Source: a bacterium
Lineage (GTDB): Bacteria; Vulcanimicrobiota; Xenobia; Xenobiales; Xenobiaceae
Length of the DNA: 5,372 nucleotides
NCBI GenBank assembly: GCA_017444165.1
Contig: JAFSXH010000127.1
Coordinates: 1 to 5,372 of the forward strand
Direction of reading: 5' to 3'
Under the pieces are notes generated by a model. The model was not told where the DNA came from. It saw nothing but the letters and a program-made list of their open reading frames with translations, and ran no database searches. A program made the translations under genes and the position numbers. Of this stretch, positions 1-4,464 are shown in pieces. Positions within the stretch are counted from its first letter, which is position 1. Every line of letters begins with the position of its first letter.

Positions 1-304
1 AAACTAAATAAACAACCGCCCAACCACCGATAAAATAGACCATATACTTATACCAAAAAGGCAGATTTTTGCCAAATATCCAAATATAGACCCAGGGAGA
101 GACGTTGGTAGAAACATTCAAAATTACCAACGCTGGTATTTTTCCCCACTCTCTTTTTAAAGCTCTCTTAACTATAGCTAAGATAGTCCACCAAAATATA
201 ATACTCTTAATGGAATACATAGTTATAAATATAACGGGATTGACCTCATAATAATTTACGCAGAGGTTCCACCAATAAGAAACAAACTCACTCACCAATT
301 CCAT
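1..304 (-). CDS. Small multi-pass membrane protein, 3' end beyond window
   Basis: This open frame starts at ATG 302-304 on the minus strand and runs off the left edge after 101 residues without a stop. It reads MELVSEFVSYWWNLCVNYY at the start. Three hydrophobic stretches are visible: roughly residues 22-46, 56-78 and 84-101. They are separated by a basic loop (KRALKKEW, 46-53) and a short GKNLPFW turn (78-84). Tryptophan and tyrosine are abundant, and there is no cleavable signal peptide. It is probably an inner-membrane protein of three or four helices. Only 37 bp separate it from the stop of the upstream TerA-type gene on the same strand, so the two are probably co-transcribed. The ribosome site is weak (AGCAGGT about 10 nt upstream). 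I do not recognise a named family, and the function is unknown. Confidence is in the reading frame and membrane nature only. Confidence 0.72.
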   Translation of the reverse strand, partial: MELVSEFVSYWWNLCVNYYEVNPVIFITMYSIKSIIFWWTILAIVKRALKREWGKIPALVILNVSTNVSPWVYIWIFGKNLPFWYKYMVYFIGGWAVVYLV

Positions 305-341
305 AGGTTCTACCTGCTATAAACTGAACACTAATGTACAA

Positions 342-941
342 TTACTTTCTACCAACAACCCAACTCAAATTCCAGTTAAAAGCCTTATCTAGCTCCCTAT
401 GGCTAGGATAAAAATTGACGAGTTTTTGTACACTAAACGTTTCATCTCCGACATTTTCAAACATAGCTAAAGCACACATAGTAAGTTTTTTATCATAAGC
501 ATCCATTCTAATAATCACATCTTCAGCATGGGGATACTTTATCGTCACCACACCATTAGTCTCTTTCCAGTTGGGGACACCTTCATAGATGTATGTAAAA
601 ACGAGAATGCGTTTAATCTTAGAGATCTCATCACCATTTATGCGCAAAGTCTCTCCCTCTGCACTATCACCACTGCGATCATCTCCATCTAAAGATACAT
701 AAGGAGCCTGCTTAAGAGAACCAAAACAATTGCCCAAAGCCTGCACGACACCCTTATTTCCATTTTTTAACTCATAAAGACAACCTAAATCTAAATCTAT
801 GCCCTTACTGCCAAACAACCTGCTAAAGAATCCCTGGTGGACATTTTCGCTATTCCAATTTAAATTTACAGAGATCTCTCCTAATCTATCAGACTTCTTA
901 TTTAAATTTATCTTCTGACCCTTTTCCAGCGTTATAGACAT
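342..941 (-). CDS. terA: TerA-type TerD-domain stress protein
   Basis: The protein (199 aa) belongs to the TerD superfamily of tellurium-resistance and general-stress proteins, closest by eye to the short TerA branch (COG4110). It has the typical opening MSITLEKGQKINL, then IDLDLGCLYELKNG (48-61), the segment VQALGNCFGSLKQAPY (66-81), the acidic loop LDGDDRSGDSAEGE (84-97), KRILVFTYIYEGVPNW (110-125) and a closing WVVGRK. TerD domains bind calcium through clustered acidic residues, and the D85/D87/D88 loop is the likely site here. The proteins are cytoplasmic, and their exact biochemical role is not settled. The start at ATG 939-941 is preferred to a GTG at 948-950 because GAGGGG lies about 8 nt before the ATG and homologues begin MSITL. 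R478 TerA is longer, so this is the compact single-domain form. No other ter genes are visible, so tellurite resistance as such is doubtful. Its downstream partner is a small membrane protein. Confidence 0.9.
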   Translation of the reverse strand: MSITLEKGQKINLNKKSDRLGEISVNLNWNSENVHQGFFSRLFGSKGIDLDLGCLYELKNGNKGVVQALGNCFGSLKQAPYVSLDGDDRSGDSAEGETLRINGDEISKIKRILVFTYIYEGVPNWKETNGVVTIKYPHAEDVIIRMDAYDKKLTMCALAMFENVGDETFSVQKLVNFYPSHRELDKAFNWNLSWVVGRK

Positions 942-970
942 AATCAACACCCCTCACTACTTAAACTGTT

Positions 971-987
971 CCGCGCGGGGTTTTATA
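971..987 (-). promoter_or_regulatory. Possible promoter -10 and GC palindrome for the TerA-type gene
   Basis: On the minus strand TTGTATAAAA gives a TATAAA -10 candidate at 982-987, about 40 bp before the start codon. No convincing -35 box sits 16-18 bp upstream. Just downstream of the -10 lies the perfect 8-bp palindrome CCGCGCGG (971-978), a striking GC block in AT-rich DNA and close to the expected transcription start. It could be an operator, but this is inference. Confidence 0.3.
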
Positions 988-1058
988 CAAAGACGAAAAT
1001 ACCTACAGATAAATTGTGAATTGCAGAACTGTAACTTTTTAGTTATAAAAAAAAACAC

Positions 1059-1086
1059 TTGCCAAAAGATCTCATAAAAGTATAAT
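1059..1086 (+). promoter_or_regulatory. Sigma-70/sigma-A type promoter of the phosphoesterase operon
   Basis: TTGCCA (1059-1064) and a perfect TATAAT (1081-1086) are separated by 16 bp, with an A-rich tract (about 1047-1055) upstream resembling an UP element. The predicted transcription start, about 7 bp past the -10, falls near 1093. That is within 0-4 nt of the TTG start codon at 1096, so the transcript would have almost no leader. Confidence 0.7.
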
Positions 1087-1095
1087 CCGAGGGCT

Positions 1096-1812
1096 TTGAA
1101 TATATTTGCACTTAGTGATTTACATTTATCGTTTACCCAAAATAAAGCTATGGATATTTTCGGCGAAAAGTGGCACCTCCATTGGCAGAAGATCGCTGAA
1201 AATTGGCGCAGAACTGTAAAAGACGAGGATATTGTTCTGGTAGCTGGAGATATATCTTGGGCTATGCGCCCTCCTGAGGCTCAAGAGGATCTCCTTTGGT
1301 TGGAAAAATTGCCTGGCCACAAGGTTCTGATCCGCGGCAACCACGATTATTGGTGGCAGAGTATAGGCAAGATTCGTTCCGCTTATCCACAGTTGAACTT
1401 CATCCAGAACGATGTTATTAGTTTCGGTAGCATAAGCATTTGTGGTTCACGCGGTTGGGCCCAACCTGGATCGCCAGAATACACAGAAGAAGATATAAAG
1501 ATCTACAAGCGAGAGTTACTGCGTTTGGAGATGGGGCTACAAAAGCTCGATCCTCAAGCTGAACTGAGAGTGGCTATGCTCCACTATCCTCCTTTTGGCA
1601 GTATAAGTAATAAATCCAGCGAGTTTATCGATCTGTTAAAAAAGTACAAAGTAGACGCTTGCATATTTGGCCATCTGCATAATTTAACTGGTCCTGGCAT
1701 GAGTTTTAGTAACGATGGCATAAATTATTATTTGACTTCAGCCGATTATTTAAATTTTTCTCCAGTACTTATTTGGAATGGAGAGAATCTAACAGAGACA
1801 GAATTAGTTTAA
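1096..1812 (+). CDS. Calcineurin-like metallophosphoesterase (COG1768-like)
   Basis: This 238-aa protein has all the metal-binding motifs of the calcineurin-like phosphoesterase superfamily, in order: D8-L-H10, G51-D52, G81-N82-H83-D84, H163 (LHYPP) and G192-H193-L-H195. These ligate a two-metal centre that hydrolyses phosphoester bonds. The blocks GDISWAM, RGNHDYWW, CGSRGW and FGHLH match the COG1768 predicted phosphohydrolases as I remember them. The substrate is unknown. No signal peptide is seen, so it is cytoplasmic. The start is TTG, fixed by the conserved IFALSDLH opening and by an in-frame stop at 1075-1077 with no ATG or GTG between. GAGGG (1089-1093) is only 2 nt from the TTG, too close for a normal ribosome site, and a consensus -10 ends 9 bp upstream. 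The gene for an exported protein follows after 30 bp, probably in the same operon. Confidence 0.92.
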   Translation: MNIFALSDLHLSFTQNKAMDIFGEKWHLHWQKIAENWRRTVKDEDIVLVAGDISWAMRPPEAQEDLLWLEKLPGHKVLIRGNHDYWWQSIGKIRSAYPQLNFIQNDVISFGSISICGSRGWAQPGSPEYTEEDIKIYKRELLRLEMGLQKLDPQAELRVAMLHYPPFGSISNKSSEFIDLLKKYKVDACIFGHLHNLTGPGMSFSNDGINYYLTSADYLNFSPVLIWNGENLTETELV

Positions 1813-1826
1813 CCAAAATATCTTTT

Positions 1827-1832
1827 AAGGAG
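1827..1832 (+). promoter_or_regulatory. Ribosome binding site AAGGAG before GTG start
   Basis: A full AAGGAG lies 10 nt before GTG 1843 and supports that start. It lies in the 30-bp gap behind the phosphoesterase stop, which suggests independent translation initiation inside one operon. Confidence 0.75.
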
Positions 1833-1842
1833 TACGAGAGCT

Positions 1843-2508
1843 GTGAATAAATTTTTCTTTACCTTAGGTGTAGCCGCTTTAACAACCCTCAGTGTCTTTA
1901 CTGCCAATGCGCAGATTACTGAAGATTACGAGAACAACCACGTTGGCAAAATATTTCAACAGGCTAAAGTCGATTTAAATAACGATGGTCAAAAAGAGAC
2001 GATAGCTTTAAAATCTTTTAAGGTCCTCGAGTACGGCGATCTCTTTGCTAAAATTCTCGTCTTTGATGCTAATGGTAATATTATCTACCGTGGCCCAGAG
2101 ATCACCGATTATCAAGATAACAGACATATAGGTTGTTTTAACCACGGGAACTCTAACTTAGACCTCATTGCCGACATAGATGGAGATGGATATTTGGAGA
2201 TGCTCATCTCTATGCCTCAATCTGACGTACGCCCACGGACTTACTCAATTTGGCGTTGGAATAATAACAAGTTTACCTATCTGCGCAACGCTTCAATCAT
2301 GAGCAAAGATAACAAACAATTTAAATTCATGCCTTCTAATGGCGATGGTAATGGCTACTCTTTCGTCATGGGCTTTAATCAAAAGATCTACGCCCCAGGT
2401 CAAACTATTAAAGCTAGTGTTTTAGATTTTATTAATGGATACGGCAATTATCAATCAAAAGACTTGCTCCTTACTCCCAATGCACAGGGCTTTAGAGTGG
2501 AACAGTAA
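1843..2508 (+). CDS. Exported protein with two DxDxDG-type calcium-loop motifs
   Basis: This 221-aa protein has a clear Sec signal peptide: a short basic start (MNK), a hydrophobic core at about 4-20, and an A21-N-A23 cleavage site before Q24. The mature part has two Asp/Asn-rich loops, DLNNDGQKE (44-52) and DIDGDGYLE (111-119). Both resemble the DxDxDGxxE calcium loops of FG-GAP/VCBS-type beta-propeller repeats. Each is followed by a beta-like strand (TIALKSF, MLISMP), and there is a lone cysteine at 98. The C-terminal part is rich in Asn, Gly and aromatic residues. It is probably periplasmic or secreted and calcium-binding; the function is unknown and I cannot name a family. The start is GTG 1843, with AAGGAG at 1827-1832 (10-nt spacing). 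The gene lies 30 bp after the phosphoesterase gene, which suggests co-transcription but not a shared biochemical role. Confidence 0.85.
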   Translation: MNKFFFTLGVAALTTLSVFTANAQITEDYENNHVGKIFQQAKVDLNNDGQKETIALKSFKVLEYGDLFAKILVFDANGNIIYRGPEITDYQDNRHIGCFNHGNSNLDLIADIDGDGYLEMLISMPQSDVRPRTYSIWRWNNNKFTYLRNASIMSKDNKQFKFMPSNGDGNGYSFVMGFNQKIYAPGQTIKASVLDFINGYGNYQSKDLLLTPNAQGFRVEQ

Positions 2509-2557
2509 CTTGGTGTTATAAGCCTTGTGTGTTGTGGATGAGCTTGTTGTTAACAAT

Positions 2558-2629
2558 TAGTAATGATTAATTCGTAATGCGTAATTACTTAGAAAGAAAT
2601 AATTACGCATTATGAATTACGAATTAAAA
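2558..2629. repeat. Inverted repeat built from 7-bp units (ATTACGM family)
   Basis: The spacer contains a near-perfect inverted repeat: 2568-2587 pairs with 2600-2619 over 20 bp with a single G·T wobble (2574/2613), around a 12-nt purine-rich loop (2588-2599). Both arms show 7-bp periodicity. The right arm reads ATTACGC, ATTATGA, ATTACGA, then ATTAAAA (2602-2629). The left arm, read on the minus strand from 2585 down to 2558, reads ATTACGC, ATTACGA, ATTAATC, ATTACTA. No T-run follows on either strand, so it is not a classical intrinsic terminator, although the RNA hairpin could still stop RNA polymerase or protect the upstream message. It resembles short interspersed heptamer repeats of bacterial intergenic regions such as those of some cyanobacteria. 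A small non-autonomous element is another possibility. Confidence 0.8.
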
Positions 2630-2699
2630 AGTCGGTTCAACTCAAAAGAACAAACTTATTCTGCGACTGTTCGTTGTAAATTGTAAGGCCTTGCGTGTC

Positions 2700-3806
2700 A
2701 TGTTGGAGCTTCCTAAGATCCTTGATAGCCATAGTCATTTCTGTTTAAAATTGCTTTGGAAGAGCTGTTTGGATCTGGGTTCGTGTGACAACTTTTCTGA
2801 AATTTGGGAAAAATTATCCCACTTAAAAAAGGGAAAACTCAATTTAGCTGTTGGCTATCACAATGAGCGATTCGCTCTTGATAAACGCGATCTAGAGAAG
2901 CTCCCACCTTTGGTGATTATCAATTATTCGCTTCATGGCTTCACCGCTAATCGAGAGGCTATAAAACTGCTCAACCTCAACTCTATACCTCCAGAACAGG
3001 CTATGCTTGACGTATGGAAGTACTGGGCCGCTAACGAGATAGAAGAAGATGCTCAGTCATTTCGAGAACGAGCCGTCGAACAGGCCAAGCAGTGGAGCGA
3101 TCTAGGGCTGTATGGAGCTTGTGATATGCTCTCGTTTGCTCTTCCCATAGAATTTGAGAATTTTTATTTAGAGAATTATTATCCTGACCTGGATAAACGG
3201 AAAGTAAAGATTTTTCTAGATGGTTCACTAGGAGCAAAGACAGCCGCCTTTACAAGAGAACTCCTCCTTTACGAAGATCAACAACTGTACAAAATACTTG
3301 AAGAATCCACAGAAAAAGAGCTGGCCATCCATGCCATAGGCCCACTAGCCATAGAACAAATATTGAATGCAATCGAAAGGCTGACACAAAGATCCCACAA
3401 AATTCGCTTAGAGCACTGTCAATTTATCGACAAAACACAAGCCCTGCGAGCCAAAGGACTAAACTTAATTCTTTCCATGCAACCCAACTTCAATAGAGAT
3501 TCGTTCACTTACAAAACCTGGCTGGGTTTAGAATTGGCAATTAAAAATAATCCTTTTCGCATGTTGATCGATGAAGTGGGTTTTCAACCAGGAAAGGATC
3601 TGATCTTCGGTTCCGACAACCTGCCCTTAGGACTAGCTCCAGCCTTGGAAACCGCGCTCTTTGGCGAACTCGAAGAACAGAGATTGAGCTTGGAAGAGCT
3701 TCTCAAGGGCTATCGAGCCGACAGTGGCCACGGCACAACACTTTACGACATAGACTACACAAAAAAAAGAGCCTCCCTCCATAAAAGGAGAGAGGCAAAA
3801 TTCTAA
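2700..3806 (+). CDS. YtcJ-type amidohydrolase, short form lacking flanking beta-sandwich
   Basis: This 368-aa protein is a metal-dependent hydrolase of the amidohydrolase-3 (YtcJ-like) family. Visible metal-site elements are H11 and H13 (LDSHSH), K170 (KIFLDGSLGAKTA, candidate carboxylated lysine), H211 (AIHAIG), H239 (RLEHCQ) and D306 (FGSDNLP), with SMQPNF at 259-264. The substrate cannot be told; relatives act on amides or N-formyl compounds. Typical YtcJ proteins are about 530 aa and begin with a beta-sandwich segment before HxH. Here HxH comes at residue 11, and the usual C-terminal GxLxxGxxADxxxxD segment is absent. The start is ATG 2700, with TAAGG (2684-2688) 11 nt away; an in-frame TTG at 2691 is possible but too close to that site. 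Codons for residues 355-368 lie inside a terminator of the converging gene. It appears to be a lone gene, with its promoter not identified. Confidence 0.82.
   Translation: MLELPKILDSHSHFCLKLLWKSCLDLGSCDNFSEIWEKLSHLKKGKLNLAVGYHNERFALDKRDLEKLPPLVIINYSLHGFTANREAIKLLNLNSIPPEQAMLDVWKYWAANEIEEDAQSFRERAVEQAKQWSDLGLYGACDMLSFALPIEFENFYLENYYPDLDKRKVKIFLDGSLGAKTAAFTRELLLYEDQQLYKILEESTEKELAIHAIGPLAIEQILNAIERLTQRSHKIRLEHCQFIDKTQALRAKGLNLILSMQPNFNRDSFTYKTWLGLELAIKNNPFRMLIDEVGFQPGKDLIFGSDNLPLGLAPALETALFGELEEQRLSLEELLKGYRADSGHGTTLYDIDYTKKRASLHKRREAKF
3761..3796 (-). terminator. Intrinsic terminator of the Gly-rich protein gene
   Basis: On the minus strand a 10-bp stem (3787-3796 with 3771-3780, one C/A mismatch) closes a 6-nt loop and is followed by CT and then eight T residues (complement of 3761-3768). 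This is a classic rho-independent terminator, 20 bp beyond the stop of the minus-strand gene ending at 3816. It lies entirely within the 3' coding end of the converging amidohydrolase gene. On the plus strand no T-run follows, so it would not terminate the amidohydrolase message in the standard way. Confidence 0.85.
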
Positions 3807-3815
3807 GACGGACAA

Positions 3816-4205
3816 CTAACCGCGATTGTACATCAACCTGTAAGTTCCCGGAGGCTCTATCTGTACAGAAGCACCGTTGTTGAAGGAGACGAAAGAGTTG
3901 CGGTTACTGTAACCCAAGTCGACAATGTTGGCTTTGGCTGTACCGCGTTGCTCGGCTAAAGCCAATTGTCCTTCCAAACTTAAAGTTACACGGTCACGCA
4001 ACCAGGGACTCTTAAAATCGGGGCCAAATATCGAGGAAAGTTCATCGTTGACACCCTGGACTCCCTGAGCACCACCAACCCCGCTCATTCCACCAGCACC
4101 TTGTTGCTGGCCTATACCCATACTGTAGGGATTGTAATTCAACTGGACGCTATCACGACTGCGACGTGCTCTAATCTGTTCAATTTTATCTTGATGATCA
4201 GCCAT
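3816..4205 (-). CDS. Unrecognised protein with Gly/Gln-rich linker
   Basis: I do not recognise this 129-aa protein. It has three parts: a charged, probably helical N-terminus (DKIEQIRARRSRDSVQ, 6-21); a low-complexity Gly/Gln/Val/Met linker (about 30-52); and a conserved-looking C-terminal portion beginning ELSSIFGPDFKSPWLRDR (55-72). An amphipathic segment LSLEGQLALAEQRG (75-88) follows, then a beta-like tail (NIVDLGYSNRNSFVSFNN, then EPPGTYRLMYN). There is no signal peptide, membrane segment or cysteine, so it is probably cytoplasmic. The start is ATG 4203-4205: AAGGAG (4213-4218) is 7 nt upstream and lies inside the alternative longer frame starting at 4223. It has its own -10-like sequence and an intrinsic terminator, so it looks like a well-defined single-gene transcript. 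The Gly-rich linker between two ordered ends would suit an adaptor or assembly protein, but that is speculation. Confidence 0.8.
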   Translation of the reverse strand: MADHQDKIEQIRARRSRDSVQLNYNPYSMGIGQQQGAGGMSGVGGAQGVQGVNDELSSIFGPDFKSPWLRDRVTLSLEGQLALAEQRGTAKANIVDLGYSNRNSFVSFNNGASVQIEPPGTYRLMYNRG

Positions 4206-4237
4206 CTTTACACTCCTTCCCATTCCAATTTTTTAGC

Positions 4238-4243
4238 ATTATA
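4238..4243 (-). promoter_or_regulatory. Candidate -10 box of the Gly-rich protein gene
   Basis: A perfect TATAAT on the minus strand lies 32 bp before the ATG at 4205, giving a leader of roughly 25 nt that contains the AAGGAG site. The -35 region (TCTAAA-like) is poor, so the promoter may need an activator or rely on the -10 region. An AAACTGCC octamer (4248-4255) lies just upstream, inside the spacer. Confidence 0.5.
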
Positions 4244-4448
4244 CAATAAACTGCCATATTTTTAGAGACCCAAACAGGGTTATAAATATTAATATTTTGT
4301 AAATATTATTACTCTTAAGCAATCCGTAATGGAATAATTATAAACTGCCCTACACAAACGCAACGCACAAGTTTATAGCACAAAAACATATGACAATCTC
4401 TTAAAAGGGATTATCTGGCAGTTTGCAAACTTAGCCCGCCATATAAAC

Positions 4449-4455
4449 AAAGGAG
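4449..4455 (+). promoter_or_regulatory. Ribosome binding site of nrdJ
   Basis: AAAGGAG lies 9 nt before ATG 4465, an excellent Shine-Dalgarno match that fixes the nrdJ start. Confidence 0.8.
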
Positions 4456-4464
4456 TCCAAGCGG

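Larger units (their letters stand above)
4206..4464. promoter_or_regulatory. Divergent regulatory region with repeated AAACTGCC octamers
   Basis: The AT-rich region between the two divergent genes carries several short repeats. AAACTGCC occurs at 4248-4255 and 4342-4349 (both within ATAAACTGCC) and inverted at 4417-4424. TATAAACT (4339-4346) and its exact inverse AGTTTATA (4370-4377) have centres 31 bp apart. AAATATTAATATTT (4284-4297) is a perfect 14-bp palindrome, with a related AAATATTATT at 4301-4310. TATAAA at 4339-4344 is a possible nrdJ -10, but the -35 (TTAAGC, 4315-4320) is weak. I see no cobalamin riboswitch core and no good NrdR box. Role as a regulator binding region is inference. 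Confidence 0.4.

Noticed and set aside
1126..1344. Minus-strand open frame inside the phosphoesterase gene
   Set aside because: It is fully contained in a gene with intact catalytic motifs and has no ribosome site or recognisable protein features.
2547..2556. Perfect palindrome TTGTTAACAA
   Set aside because: A 10-bp AT-rich palindrome is easily produced by chance here, and no second copy or nearby promoter was found.
2568..2619. Intrinsic terminator for the exported-protein gene
   Set aside because: The hairpin is strong, but no T-run follows on either strand (A-rich DNA follows on the plus strand), so I list it as a repeat instead.
2633..2645. tRNA-like GGTTCAA (T-loop) motif
   Set aside because: The flanking bases do not form a T-stem, and no acceptor stem or anticodon arm is present nearby.
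3031..3237. Minus-strand open frame inside the amidohydrolase gene
   Set aside because: It is an antisense shadow of a conserved coding sequence, with no supporting signals.
3633..3815. Minus-strand 60-residue open frame downstream of the Gly-rich gene
   Set aside because: It starts next to the other gene's stop, crosses that gene's terminator, lacks a good ribosome site and is antisense to the amidohydrolase.
4206..4464. Cobalamin riboswitch upstream of the B12-dependent reductase gene
   Set aside because: The region is AT-rich and I find no B12-box core or multi-helix arrangement, only short repeats and the tiny ACCC/GGGT hairpin at 4268-4280.
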